A DNA stretch of 64,000 nucleotides from an uncultured Eubacteriales bacterium (GTDB lineage: Bacteria > Bacillota > Clostridia > Oscillospirales > Oscillospiraceae): NCBI GenBank assembly GCA_900540635.1, contig UQGU01000001.1, positions 163,821 to 227,820 on the forward strand, read 5' to 3'. The notes below the pieces were generated by a model. It did no database searches. It was not told the DNA's origin and saw only the letters and a program-made list of their open reading frames with translations. The translations under genes were made by a program, and so were the position numbers. Of this stretch, positions 53,410 to 61,796 are shown piece after piece. The number at the start of each line of letters is the position of its first letter. The stretch's first letter is position 1.

Positions 53410-54972
53410 TTACCACGAATTCTCGTCGTGGATGACCTCCAGGGTGGGGTCGATGGGCTCCTCCCGCATAACGGAGCGCATATACCGGTTGATCTGGTCC
53501 CGGATGCCCTGCCGGTTGATAATGCGGGGGTCGAACAGGTCGTGGGAGACCCACACCAGGTGAATGCCCAGCTGACGGGCCTTCTCCTCAAACTGGCCGT
53601 GCATGCCGTCCAGGGCCTTGCAGCTCATGTGCTCCCAGAGGATGACCATGTCCGCATTGAATTCCTCGCAGAATTCCCACAGCTCGTCAAGCAATACCTT
53701 GTAGCCGCCGTGGGTACGGTTGCGCATGATCATATTTTCCGTCAGCCAGGCCATGTCGTAAATGGCCTGCTCCCGGTTCTCCGGGGTGTCCTCCTCTACA
53801 AGCTCCTTGGTGGAGACCATGCTCAGCATATCCGTCAGCGGCACGATTCCCCAGCAGTTTAGCAGCCACAGCAGGAAGTCCATATAGAAGTGGGACTGCA
53901 CGCCCCACACAATGGCCCGGTGGCGGTACTCCTTGGCCATGCGCTTTTTCTTGGCGTAGGCCTGCTCGGCAAGACGGGCGATCTTCCGGTCCGCTTCAAT
54001 GAATTCCGGAACCTTGCCGCAGATGGCCATATAGTTGGTTTCCGTGTACAGGGCCAGATTGGAGCCGAAGACCTGGGGGTAGTCGGTCTTATTCATGTCC
54101 AGCCATTCCTGACGGTACTTGGTGGAGATATTCACCCGCTTGGCGCACTCGAAGTAGTACTTCCAGTCCCATTTTTCGCCGGTGTGTTCCTCAATAAAGG
54201 CAATGGCGTTGCGGATCTCCTGGGCGGCGTACTCCTGCACGTCCTCCTCCCGGTGGCGCAGAGGGGCGGCCAGCTGGAAGCAGGGAATGCCGTCCTCCAG
54301 CTCCAAGCGCTTGGAGATAACGCCGTTGCCCATCAAAGAGCCGTCGCAGGTGGTGTTGCACTGGATGGCGCAGGCACCCAGAACGGGGGCGTCGTCGTCA
54401 ATGGACACACCGGCCTCTGCCTCGGGCATGGGGCACACGTCACCGGCCAGGCCGAATTCCTGGGCAACGTCAATATAATGCAGGGCGGCGGTCTGATTCA
54501 AGAGCACAGAGACATAGGTGGAGGGGGTCTCCCGGCTCAGGCCTTTCAGAGTGGGGAAGCCCATCATCACGGCGGTCATCTCGTTCTCATCCACCAGCAC
54601 CACTTTTTTGGAGAACTCGGTGTCGTTGCCAATGCGGCGGTCGCCCCGGAACAGGTTGTCCAGGAGCTTTGCCACGTCCTTGATGATCAGGTCCTGCTCT
54701 GTGTGGCAGATGCGCAGGTATTCTCCCCGGAGCCCCTGGGTGTGCCGGTCCACCATCATGGGCACAGCCAGGTAGTTGGCCATCCAGCGGTAGCGGAACA
54801 TGGCCTTGATGTTCCGGGGCTTGATGATGAAGCCCGCTAGAGTGCCCATAATGCCCAGCCAGCACTTGTAGTCGTACACGGTATCCTTCAGGCCGCGCCA
54901 TTCCCGGCGTTTGCGGACCTTGCCGTTGGTGTAAAAATCACCCAGACGGTCTGCACCGATTTCTTTAGCCAC
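53410..54972 (-). CDS. 2-hydroxyacyl-CoA dehydratase-like / double-cubane cluster protein, large subunit
   Basis: A 520-aa HgdB/FldC-family-like protein. Cysteine-rich stretches that could hold the cluster are VLGACAIQCNTTCDGSLMG, IPCFQL, ILWEHMSCKALDGMHGQF, and the family C-terminal block LVWVSHDLFDPRIINRQGIRD (seen as SHDLFDPR and QGIRDQI). The best start is the GTG at 54972 with GGGAGG 8 nt before it; an in-frame GTG lies three codons upstream. It overlaps the smaller subunit gene by 8 nt. Unlike classical dehydratases, no CoA transferase or acyl-CoA dehydrogenase is near, so hydroxyacyl-CoA may not be its substrate. Confidence 0.85.
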   Translation of the reverse strand: MAKEIGADRLGDFYTNGKVRKRREWRGLKDTVYDYKCWLGIMGTLAGFIIKPRNIKAMFRYRWMANYLAVPMMVDRHTQGLRGEYLRICHTEQDLIIKDVAKLLDNLFRGDRRIGNDTEFSKKVVLVDENEMTAVMMGFPTLKGLSRETPSTYVSVLLNQTAALHYIDVAQEFGLAGDVCPMPEAEAGVSIDDDAPVLGACAIQCNTTCDGSLMGNGVISKRLELEDGIPCFQLAAPLRHREEDVQEYAAQEIRNAIAFIEEHTGEKWDWKYYFECAKRVNISTKYRQEWLDMNKTDYPQVFGSNLALYTETNYMAICGKVPEFIEADRKIARLAEQAYAKKKRMAKEYRHRAIVWGVQSHFYMDFLLWLLNCWGIVPLTDMLSMVSTKELVEEDTPENREQAIYDMAWLTENMIMRNRTHGGYKVLLDELWEFCEEFNADMVILWEHMSCKALDGMHGQFEEKARQLGIHLVWVSHDLFDPRIINRQGIRDQINRYMRSVMREEPIDPTLEVIHDENSW

Positions 54973-56161
54973 GGGCTGCACCTCCCTGAATCTTCTTGAT
55001 TTCCATGCTCTCTACAAAGGCCTGAACCCGTGTCCGCAGCTGGCCGGAGGAGCCAACGGCATAGGGCCGGTCCACGGACAGCACGGGGTAGCCGTATTCG
55101 TCCCGGAGAACCTGGGTGCCCACCATGCGCTCGTAGGCCCAGGGGTCACAGAATTTCACCTGCTCATAGATAATGCCATCGGCCTTGTAGTCCTTGGCAA
55201 GCTGGTTGACATAGACGCGCCGCCCCAGCATTTTGGACATGTTCATGTACCGGGGACACTGGGCCCGGTTCATATACTGGCGGCAGATCTGGGTCAGGGC
55301 ATCCTCATCGTCCGTGAGCTCGATGGGGTCTCGGCCCGGGAAGGAACCATAGCAGAACCGATCTGCGCAGACGTAGGCCCCGCTCTCCTCCACCAGCTTC
55401 ACCATGTCGATGTCGTCCACCTCGGAGCCCACCAGGACCACCCGGGCCCGGAATTTGGGCTTTGGATCAGGCTGACGGGTTTTCAGCTCCTCCAGCGTCT
55501 CTTCCAGCATGGGGATCAGCAGATACTTGGGGGCAGCGTAGCTGATGAGATTGATGATGTGGTACTCGTAGCCGGTGATTCGGGGATTTTCTTCCTTCCG
55601 GTAGTCGCCGATCTCCCGGATCAGGCGGCACAGGCGGTTGTGCTCCTCCACGGCCTTGCGGATGGCGGCATCGGACACGTCAATGCCGAAATGCTCCTGC
55701 AAGGGGGTGAGGATGTGGTTCTTGCACTGCAAAACATAGAGATTCAGGCCGTTGTCATCGGCTTTCATGGGAATTTCCATGTAGGAGTAGAAGAAGTGCT
55801 CCTTCTCCATGGTTTTCAGCAACTCCATATTCTCTACGCAGCGGTTCATCATGGAGCAGCCGTCCGGGGTGAAAATGCAGTCGGCGAAGTTGTAGCCGCC
55901 CTCAATGGCCCGCTCCAGCAGGGCCCGGCTGTATTCACACAGGAAGCTGGTCATATAATAGGTGCCCATTTCCATGGACCCGGTCCGGGGCGCCCGCAGC
56001 CGCGCGGAGAAGACTCCCGGCAGATTCAGCAGCGGCTCCGGCACGTTTTCGCAGGTATAAGCGGCGCAGTATTTCCCCTCCGCCTGCGCCTGCCGCACCA
56101 GATCGTTGTTGGCCTCCTGCAAGAGACGCTCAAAGTCGTATAAGTATTTTAGATCTTTCAT
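54965..56161 (-). CDS. 2-hydroxyacyl-CoA dehydratase-like / double-cubane cluster protein, small subunit
   Basis: A 398-aa HgdB-family protein. Likely cluster cysteines lie in YTCENVPEPLL, FTPDGCSMMNRCVEN and IYEQVKFCDPWAYE, the usual three-Cys pattern of the family. The third domain has VGSEVDDIDMVKLVEESGA and the final DRPYAVGSSGQLRTRVQAF. GAGGGAG precedes the ATG. It forms the other half of the heterodimer with the 520-aa subunit and is the first gene of this operon after cooC. Confidence 0.88.
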   Translation of the reverse strand: MKDLKYLYDFERLLQEANNDLVRQAQAEGKYCAAYTCENVPEPLLNLPGVFSARLRAPRTGSMEMGTYYMTSFLCEYSRALLERAIEGGYNFADCIFTPDGCSMMNRCVENMELLKTMEKEHFFYSYMEIPMKADDNGLNLYVLQCKNHILTPLQEHFGIDVSDAAIRKAVEEHNRLCRLIREIGDYRKEENPRITGYEYHIINLISYAAPKYLLIPMLEETLEELKTRQPDPKPKFRARVVLVGSEVDDIDMVKLVEESGAYVCADRFCYGSFPGRDPIELTDDEDALTQICRQYMNRAQCPRYMNMSKMLGRRVYVNQLAKDYKADGIIYEQVKFCDPWAYERMVGTQVLRDEYGYPVLSVDRPYAVGSSGQLRTRVQAFVESMEIKKIQGGAARG

Positions 56162-56180
56162 TTTCTCCCTCTTTCGTTTC

Positions 56181-56289
56181 AGTTAGCAGTTGACAATTGC
56201 GGTATTTCCTACGGAAATGAAAGAAAATATTCAAAACTGTCCTGTAGGGACACCACAACTGTCAACTGTACACTGTCAACTGTCAACTC
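56181..56289. repeat. short tandem/inverted repeats of AACTGTC
   Basis: Between cooC and the dehydratase-like genes, ACTGTCAACTGT occurs in overlapping tandem form (56262-56288), with the inverse GCAGTTGACAATTGC at 56186-56200. This type of AACTGTC-rich spacer recurs widely in clostridial genomes. A 103-bp arm pair makes a weak foldback. Confidence 0.5.
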
Positions 56290-56322
56290 GTATTTTTATG
56301 TAGCCAAATGACAGGAAGAGCT

Positions 56323-57087
56323 TTACACGCTCAGCTTTTCCAGCGCCTCTTTTACCCCCCGGACGATGTTTGCCTCCTCCGGCAAATAGAAAACGTTCTC
56401 GCCCCGAATGTCAAAATCTGCCAGTGCGGCATCGTTTTCAATGTAGCTCAGCACCGGAATATCCCCGGTGTCCAGCAGCGGGATGACCTCTCTGGAGGGC
56501 AGGCGGTTCACAATGGCCCCAACCTGATCGTACATGACCAGCTCGTCTGCCACCTTTTTCACCGTCTGGATGACTTGGGTGCCCTTCCTGCTGGCGTCCG
56601 TGATCAGCAGCAGATGGGTGACCTTTTCCATGACCCGGCGGTTGATTTGCTCCACACCGGCCTCGCCGTCGATGACCACATAGTCAAAGCTCCCGGCCAG
56701 AAGGCCGATGACCTCTTTCAGGTAGCCGTTGACCTTGCAGTAGCAGCCGGCGCTTTCCGGGCGGCCAATGGCGAGAAAGGCGAAGCCCCGGCTCTCGGCG
56801 ACGGCGTCGAAAATCTGGCAGCGGGCCTCTCCCAGCAGCTCCACAGCGGCCTTGGCATCCCCCTGTCTGGCCTGGGCGACCACGGCCTTGCGGATGTCGT
56901 CTACCGTCAGGCACACCTCCACGCCCAAGGCGGTGGCCAGGCCTACGGCAGGGTCTGCGTCTATGGCCAGAATGCGCTTGCCGGGGTGCATTTGGCACAA
57001 CAGCCGTACCATAGTGGCGGCAACGGAGGTTTTGCCCACGCCGCCCTTTCCGGCAACGGCCAGAATTGTGGTTTTTCTCTCTTCCAT
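56323..57087 (-). CDS. cooC: CooC-type nickel-insertion ATPase
   Basis: A 254-aa P-loop ATPase of the MinD/CooC group. Deviant Walker A is AGKGGVGKTS at residues 12-21 with the signature first Lys. The CooC-specific Cys-x-Cys that binds nickel at the dimer interface is Cys115/Cys117 in GRPESAGCYCKVNG, and YVVIDGEAGVEQINRR follows. CooC inserts nickel into CO dehydrogenase or acetyl-CoA synthase. It is transcribed with the HgdB-like operon and divergently from hypB. Confidence 0.92.
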   Translation of the reverse strand: MEERKTTILAVAGKGGVGKTSVAATMVRLLCQMHPGKRILAIDADPAVGLATALGVEVCLTVDDIRKAVVAQARQGDAKAAVELLGEARCQIFDAVAESRGFAFLAIGRPESAGCYCKVNGYLKEVIGLLAGSFDYVVIDGEAGVEQINRRVMEKVTHLLLITDASRKGTQVIQTVKKVADELVMYDQVGAIVNRLPSREVIPLLDTGDIPVLSYIENDAALADFDIRGENVFYLPEEANIVRGVKEALEKLSV

Positions 57088-57113
57088 AGAAGCCTCCTTT
57101 GTATACAGGTTTT

Positions 57114-57143
57114 ATTTTATCATAGGTGCGATAGCGCTGTCAT
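57114..57143 (-). promoter_or_regulatory. probable SigA promoter of cooC
   Basis: On the minus strand ATGACA (57138-57143) and TAAAAT (57114-57119) with an 18-bp spacer, 27 bp before the cooC start. Confidence 0.5.
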
Positions 57144-57313
57144 TCGTTTTTATTCACAAATAATTCAAAAATTACAACCGTAATAAATCAATATTTTTGT
57201 AACTATTGCGCATATTCGCGGATAAGGCCGCAAAAGCAGGAGAAATCGCAATTTTTCACATATGTTAGCCCTTGCTAACTGCTGCTTTTTGGCAATTTTG
57301 TACGCTTTTTGGG

Positions 57314-57364
57314 CAATTGTGCCGGTGATGCACAATTGACATTCGGATTCCCCTCGTGTATAGT
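57314..57364 (+). promoter_or_regulatory. hypB promoter with overlapping inverted-repeat operator
   Basis: TTGACA (57336-57341) and TATAGT (57359-57364) have a 17-bp spacer. The perfect 9-bp inverted repeat CAATTGTGC (57314-57322) and GCACAATTG (57330-57338), 7 bp apart, runs into the -35, so a repressor bound here would block the promoter. The half-sites TTGTG/CACAA resemble Rex boxes, but the inner spacing is 9 rather than 8 bp. A second inverted repeat, GTTAGC-CCTT-GCTAAC, lies at about 57264-57279. Confidence 0.75.
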
Positions 57365-57431
57365 TAATCTTGAGAAGAAGTGCTTTTCACGATTTTTCGC
57401 AGAAAAAGCCAACACAAGAAGGGAGTTTCTC

Positions 57432-58103
57432 ATGGACCCATATCGCGTGATCGAAGTGAAGCAGAGCGTGTTTGCCGACAACGACAAGGATGCCGAGGCT
57501 TTGCGCCGGGAGCTGAAAGAGCAGGGCACCTTCCTGGTGAACCTGATGTCTTCCCCCGGCTCCGGAAAGACAACAACCTTGACAAAGCTTTTGAAGGCCC
57601 TGCCTCAGGATATGAAGGTGGGCATTATGGAGGCGGACATTGACTCCGATGTGGATGCCGGAACCATTGCGGCCACCGGCACCAAGGTGATTCAGCTGCA
57701 TACCGGCGGAATGTGCCACCTGGATGCGGACATGACCCGGCAGGGCGTCCGCCAGCTGGGAACGGAAGGGCTGGACCTGGTGGTGCTGGAAAACGTGGGC
57801 AACCTGGTGTGCCCCGCGGAGTTCGACACCGGCGCGGCGCTGAATATGATGATCCTCTCCGTGCCGGAGGGCCACGACAAGCCCCTGAAATACCCCCTGG
57901 TATTCCAGGTGTGCAATGCCATGATCATCAATAAGATCGATGTCATGCCCTACTTTGACTTCGATATGGAGAAGGTCACGGAGTACGCCAGAATGCGCAA
58001 CCCCAATATCCGCATTTTCCCCATCAGCGCCAAAACCGGCGAGGGCGTGCAGGCTCTGGCCGATTGGCTTACCGAACAGGCCCAAAACTGGAAACAGAAA
58101 TAA
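57432..58103 (+). CDS. hypB: hydrogenase nickel incorporation GTPase HypB
   Basis: A 223-aa SIMIBI-class GTPase. Walker A is SSPGSGKTTTL near residue 42, and the nickel/zinc and G-domain switch residues are in MEADIDSDVDAG, GGMCHLDADM and ENVGNLVCPAEFD. There is no N-terminal His-rich nickel store. HypB passes nickel, together with HypA, to target enzymes. The start is the ATG of MDPYRV, with AAGGGAG upstream. No hydrogenase genes are nearby. Confidence 0.95.
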   Translation: MDPYRVIEVKQSVFADNDKDAEALRRELKEQGTFLVNLMSSPGSGKTTTLTKLLKALPQDMKVGIMEADIDSDVDAGTIAATGTKVIQLHTGGMCHLDADMTRQGVRQLGTEGLDLVVLENVGNLVCPAEFDTGAALNMMILSVPEGHDKPLKYPLVFQVCNAMIINKIDVMPYFDFDMEKVTEYARMRNPNIRIFPISAKTGEGVQALADWLTEQAQNWKQK

Positions 58104-58138
58104 TAGGCAGTTATGCCGGAAAGAAAAGGTAGAAGCGA

Positions 58139-61009
58139 ATGATCGATCAGGAACTGAAGAAAAGAGCGTTGGAACCTGCCGCCAAGGGCGATCCCGCACC
58201 CCGGGAGAAGGTGCTGAAGGTCGGCAAAATGATCACGGACGTCATCGAGCACAAGCTGGGCAAGGTCACCTCTGAGGATGCCGAGTACTGGGGCCTGGAG
58301 GCCCTGCTCACCGACGAGATGTGCGACATCATGCTGGCCATGAAGGTCCGCAAGCCCCACACCGTCCCCGAGCTGTGGAAGCTGTGCAACGTGAAGGAGG
58401 AGGACAAGCAGCATTTCCAGGAGGTTCTGGACAAGCTGGCATTCCTGGGCCTGCTGGAATATGACTATGGCTACCATTACGACCACAACGGCCGTACCGC
58501 CCCCCAGTCCGAGCGGCGCTACTTTGTGCCCATGTATGTCCCCGGCTCCGCAGAGCTGCTGAACATCGACGAGAGCGGCAGCGGCGAGAAGCCCTGCTAT
58601 GACGAGCGGGGCGAGATCTCCTACAATACCCGCCTGCAGGAGCATCCGGAGCTGGCCACCTTCTTCGAGCGCATGACCTATGTGCCTCTGGCCGGAAAGA
58701 CCCATCTGATGCCTCCCGGCGGCGGCGGTGTCGGTATGCACGTTATCCCCGTGGAGAAGGCCATTCCCATGGAGAACCAGAGCCTGGATATCGAGCACCT
58801 GAGCTACTGGCTGAAGAAGTACGAGGGCCACATCGGTGTTGCCCAGTGCTCCTGCCGGGCCAGCCGGGGTGTTATGGGTGAGGGCTGCGCAGACGACCCC
58901 GCCTCCTGGTGTATCGGTGTAGGCGATTTCGCCGACTACTGCCGGGAAACCGGCAAGGGCCACGACATTACCTATGAAGAGGCCATCCGCATTCTGGAAA
59001 AGGCCGAGGAGAACGGCTTTGTCCACCAGATCACCAATATCGACGGCGAGAACAAGATCTTCGGCATCTGCAACTGCAATGTGCAGATCTGCAACGCTCT
59101 GAGAACCTCTCAGCTGTTCAATACCCCCAACCTGTCCCGTTCCGCTTACACCGCTGAGGTGGAGCGCGACAAGTGCGTGGCCTGCGGAAAGTGCGTGGAA
59201 ACCTGCCCCGCCGGTGCCGTGAAGCTGGGCCAGAAGCTCTGCGACAAGGAAGGCAAGGTTGTGGAGTACCCCAAGCACGAGCTGCCCAACTCCATCAAGT
59301 GGGGCCCCGAACACTGGGATCCCGACTACCGGGACAACAACCGGAAGAACTGCTACGACAAGGGCACTGCCCCCTGCAAGACCGCCTGCCCCGCCCACGT
59401 GGCTGTTCAGGGCTACCTGAAGCTGGCTGCCCAGGGCAAGTACCAGGAGGCCCTGGCCCTCATCAAGAAGGACAACCCCTTCCCCGCCGTCTGCGGCCGC
59501 ATCTGCAACAAGCGCTGCGAAGAGGCCTGCACCCGCGGCACCATCGATCAGGCCGTTGCCATCGATGCCGTCAAGAAGTTCCTGGCGGAGCAGGACCTGA
59601 ACGCCGAGACCCGCTACATTCCCCCTGTTGTCATCGCATCTAACCGCCTGGAGCACTGGGCACAGAAGATTGCCATCATCGGCTCCGGCCCTGCAGGCCT
59701 CAGTGCTGCCTACTATCTGGCTACCAAGGGCTACAAGCCCACGGTCTTTGAGAAGAGCGCCAAGCCCGGCGGTATGCTGACCTACGGCATCCCCTCCTTC
59801 AAGCTGGAGAAGAACATCATTGACGCCGAGGTCCAGGTCATCCGGGAGCTGGGTGTGGAGATCAAGTGCGGCGTGGAAGTCGGCAAGGATGTGACCATCC
59901 CCGAGCTGCGCAAGCAGGGCTATGAGGCCTTCTACATCGCCATCGGCTGCCAGGGCGGCCGCCGTCCCGGCGTTGCCAATGATACCGCCAAGGGAACTTC
60001 CATCGCTGTGGAGTTCCTGCACCATGCTCTGGAGGACGAGAACCAGAAGATGGAGGGCAATGTGGTGGTCGTCGGCGGCGGCAACGTGGCCGTTGACTGT
60101 GCCAAGACTGCCAAGCGCTTCGGCGCTGCCAAGGTCTCCATGGTCTGCCTGGAAGATCGGGCTACCATGCCTGCCTCCAACAATGAGATTGCCGAGACTC
60201 TGGAAGAAAATATCGAGATCAACAATAGCTGGGGTCCCAAGGAGCTGAAGGTGGACGAGAACGGCCATGTGACCGCCATCGTCTTCAAGAAGTGCCTGCG
60301 GACCATCGACCCCGAGACCAAGCGGTTCTCTCCCGTCTATGACGAGCATGAGACTATGGAGCTGGCAGCAGACCATGTGGTCTTTGCCATTGGCCAGGCC
60401 ATTGAGTGGGGCGGCCTGCTGGAGGGAACCAAGGTGGAGTTCTGGCGCGGCAATTACCCCGTGGCCGATCCTCTGACCTACCAGACCGCCGAGCCCGATA
60501 TCTTCGTGGGCGGCGACGTGTACCACGGACCCAAGTTCGCCATCGATGCCATTGAAGAGGGCAAGTGTGCTGCCGAGTCCCTGCACCGTTATGTCCATAA
60601 GGGTGCGGATATGAAGATCGGCCGGAACCGCCGGGACTTCATCATGCTGGACAAGGACAATATTTCCGTTTCCGGTTACGACCATGCAGGCCGTCAGGAG
60701 GCCGGTATGGACGAGAGTATTCCCAAGCACTCCTTCCGGGATGCTCACAAGACTCTTACCGCCGAGCAGGTGAAGATCGAAACCGCAAGATGCCTGGGCT
60801 GCGGCGCCAGCTGGGTTGACCCCAACAAGTGCATCGGCTGCGGCGTGTGCACCACCAGATGCGTCTTCGATGCCATTCATCTGAAGCGGGATCACCCCGA
60901 GTGCTCCAAGATGATGAAGGCGGAGGACAAGGTCAAGGGCATCATCCCCATGGCCGGTAAGCGTCTGGGCCAGACCATCGTCACCAAGCTTGGCGGGAAG
61001 AAAGACTGA
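58139..61009 (+). CDS. 956-aa Fe-S flavoprotein (GltD-like NAD(P)H oxidoreductase with two ferredoxin modules)
   Basis: The N-terminal 340 residues hold a helical domain and cysteine pairs (VAQCSCRASRG, GICNCNVQICNAL). A ferredoxin motif follows (CVACGKCVETCPAGAVKLG, about 347-365). A GltD-like domain has PCKTACPAHVAVQGYL, FPAVCGRICNKRCEEAC, the FAD site IIGSGPAGLSAAYYL (about 512) and the NAD(P)H site VVVGGGNVAVDCAKTAKR (about 641). A second ferredoxin lies near the end (CLGCGASWVDPNKC, then CIGCGVCTTRC). It should move electrons between NAD(P)H and ferredoxin-level carriers. It lies between hypB and hypA, overlapping hypA by one base. Confidence 0.88.
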   Translation: MIDQELKKRALEPAAKGDPAPREKVLKVGKMITDVIEHKLGKVTSEDAEYWGLEALLTDEMCDIMLAMKVRKPHTVPELWKLCNVKEEDKQHFQEVLDKLAFLGLLEYDYGYHYDHNGRTAPQSERRYFVPMYVPGSAELLNIDESGSGEKPCYDERGEISYNTRLQEHPELATFFERMTYVPLAGKTHLMPPGGGGVGMHVIPVEKAIPMENQSLDIEHLSYWLKKYEGHIGVAQCSCRASRGVMGEGCADDPASWCIGVGDFADYCRETGKGHDITYEEAIRILEKAEENGFVHQITNIDGENKIFGICNCNVQICNALRTSQLFNTPNLSRSAYTAEVERDKCVACGKCVETCPAGAVKLGQKLCDKEGKVVEYPKHELPNSIKWGPEHWDPDYRDNNRKNCYDKGTAPCKTACPAHVAVQGYLKLAAQGKYQEALALIKKDNPFPAVCGRICNKRCEEACTRGTIDQAVAIDAVKKFLAEQDLNAETRYIPPVVIASNRLEHWAQKIAIIGSGPAGLSAAYYLATKGYKPTVFEKSAKPGGMLTYGIPSFKLEKNIIDAEVQVIRELGVEIKCGVEVGKDVTIPELRKQGYEAFYIAIGCQGGRRPGVANDTAKGTSIAVEFLHHALEDENQKMEGNVVVVGGGNVAVDCAKTAKRFGAAKVSMVCLEDRATMPASNNEIAETLEENIEINNSWGPKELKVDENGHVTAIVFKKCLRTIDPETKRFSPVYDEHETMELAADHVVFAIGQAIEWGGLLEGTKVEFWRGNYPVADPLTYQTAEPDIFVGGDVYHGPKFAIDAIEEGKCAAESLHRYVHKGADMKIGRNRRDFIMLDKDNISVSGYDHAGRQEAGMDESIPKHSFRDAHKTLTAEQVKIETARCLGCGASWVDPNKCIGCGVCTTRCVFDAIHLKRDHPECSKMMKAEDKVKGIIPMAGKRLGQTIVTKLGGKKD

Positions 61010-61353
61010 TGCACGAGCTAGGCGTTGTATTCCACATTGCCGACAGCGTGGTGAAAATCGCCCAGGACAACCAGGCCCAGCACGTCCGCAGAGTGACCTT
61101 GCAGATTGGCGAGGTCTCCACGGTGATCCCGGATTACCTCATTGACGTGTGGAAATGGAACTGCAAGCGCAATCCCATGCTGGAGGACTGCGAGCTCCTG
61201 TGGGAGCCCATCCACGCCATTACCTACTGCGAAAACTGCGGGAAAACCTATGATACGGTGCCCCAGGGCAAGATCTGCCCCCATTGCGGCAGCGACCGGA
61301 CCTATTTGCAGCAGGGCAATGAGCTGGAAATCAAGGAAATTGCGATAGAATAG
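61009..61353 (+). CDS. hypA: hydrogenase/nickel metallochaperone HypA
   Basis: A 114-aa HypA. The N-terminal Met-His-Glu supplies His2 for nickel, and the zinc site is made by two Cys-x2-Cys pairs (YCENCGKTY and ICPHCGSD). It delivers nickel with HypB. Its ATG shares one base with the stop of the flavoprotein gene, so the three genes are one transcription unit. Confidence 0.93.
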   Translation: MHELGVVFHIADSVVKIAQDNQAQHVRRVTLQIGEVSTVIPDYLIDVWKWNCKRNPMLEDCELLWEPIHAITYCENCGKTYDTVPQGKICPHCGSDRTYLQQGNELEIKEIAIE

Positions 61354-61359
61354 ACTTTC

Positions 61360-61393
61360 ACGGTGCGCCGCCCGTCAAACGGCGGCGCACCGT
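61360..61393 (+). terminator. hairpin after hypA
   Basis: A 12-bp stem (CGGTGCGCCGCC with its complement, 8-nt loop) follows 6 nt after the hypA stop; it is followed by TAAATTTC, a weak U tract. Confidence 0.6.
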
Positions 61394-61412
61394 AAATTTC
61401 AGGAGGCAAGCT

Positions 61413-61592
61413 ATGAAAATCAGAGGCCTGATCATCAGCATGTTGGGGCTGGGGCTGCTGCTCTGCCCGGAGCTGCTGGACAGTCTGCTAAAGCAGAAGA
61501 ATGACGAGACCACTCTGCGCAGAAAAGAGCGGATCATCGGCGGCGTTTTGCTGTTTATCGGCCTTTTTGTGGCGGCAGTGGATAATCTGTAA
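61413..61592 (+). CDS. 59-aa small membrane protein
   Basis: MKIRGLIISMLGLGLLLCPEL starts the frame and DNL ends it. Two hydrophobic segments flank a charged loop (KQKNDETTLRRKERI), giving a hairpin topology. AGGAGG lies 6 nt before the ATG. It may ride on the hypA transcript. No family is recognised. Confidence 0.65.
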   Translation: MKIRGLIISMLGLGLLLCPELLDSLLKQKNDETTLRRKERIIGGVLLFIGLFVAAVDNL

Positions 61593-61623
61593 AATGTTAT
61601 TTCTAAATTTATAAAATTGGTAC

Positions 61624-61652
61624 TTGACAACTCTCTATACCCATGCTATAAT
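61624..61652 (+). promoter_or_regulatory. consensus SigA promoter of tRNA-fMet
   Basis: TTGACA (61624-61629) and TATAAT (61647-61652) with a 17-bp spacer: a perfect match, 29 bp before the tRNA. Confidence 0.95.
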
Positions 61653-61681
61653 AACCCAGCATTCAAGAAGTGCATGCATAT

Positions 61682-61757
61682 CGCGGAGTAGAGCAGTTGG
61701 AAGCTCGTCGGGCTCATAACCCGGAGGTCGTAGGTTCGAGTCCTGCCTCCGCAACCA
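61682..61757 (+). tRNA. initiator tRNA-fMet (CAT)
   Basis: A 76-nt tRNA with encoded CCA. The anticodon arm is CGGGCTCATAACCCG, with the three G-C pairs typical of initiators, and the acceptor ends CGCGGAG/CTCCGCA give the C1-A72 mismatch that marks tRNA-fMet. T-arm GGTTCGAGTCC is normal. Confidence 0.95.
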
Positions 61758-61762
61758 TAATT

Positions 61763-61796
61763 ATCCCGGATTTCGTAAGAAATCCGGGATTTTTCT
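61763..61796 (+). terminator. terminator of tRNA-fMet
   Basis: ATCCCGGATTTC pairs with GAAATCCGGGAT across GTAA, followed by TTTTCT. Confidence 0.92.

Noticed and set aside
50029..56161. Amino-acid fermentation by 2-hydroxyglutaryl- or lactoyl-CoA dehydratase
   Set aside because: No CoA transferase, hydroxyacid dehydrogenase or acyl-CoA dehydrogenase is adjacent, while nickel-maturation genes are. The pathway cannot be excluded from the window alone.
57950..60895. A 981-codon open frame on the minus strand opposite the Fe-S flavoprotein gene
   Set aside because: It mirrors the codon bias of the real gene. It has no protein family features and its supposed start lies inside the opposite gene.
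57432..61353. NiFe hydrogenase locus, as suggested by hypA and hypB
   Set aside because: No hydrogenase subunit, HypC, HypD, HypE or HypF is present in the window. The neighbours point to another nickel target.
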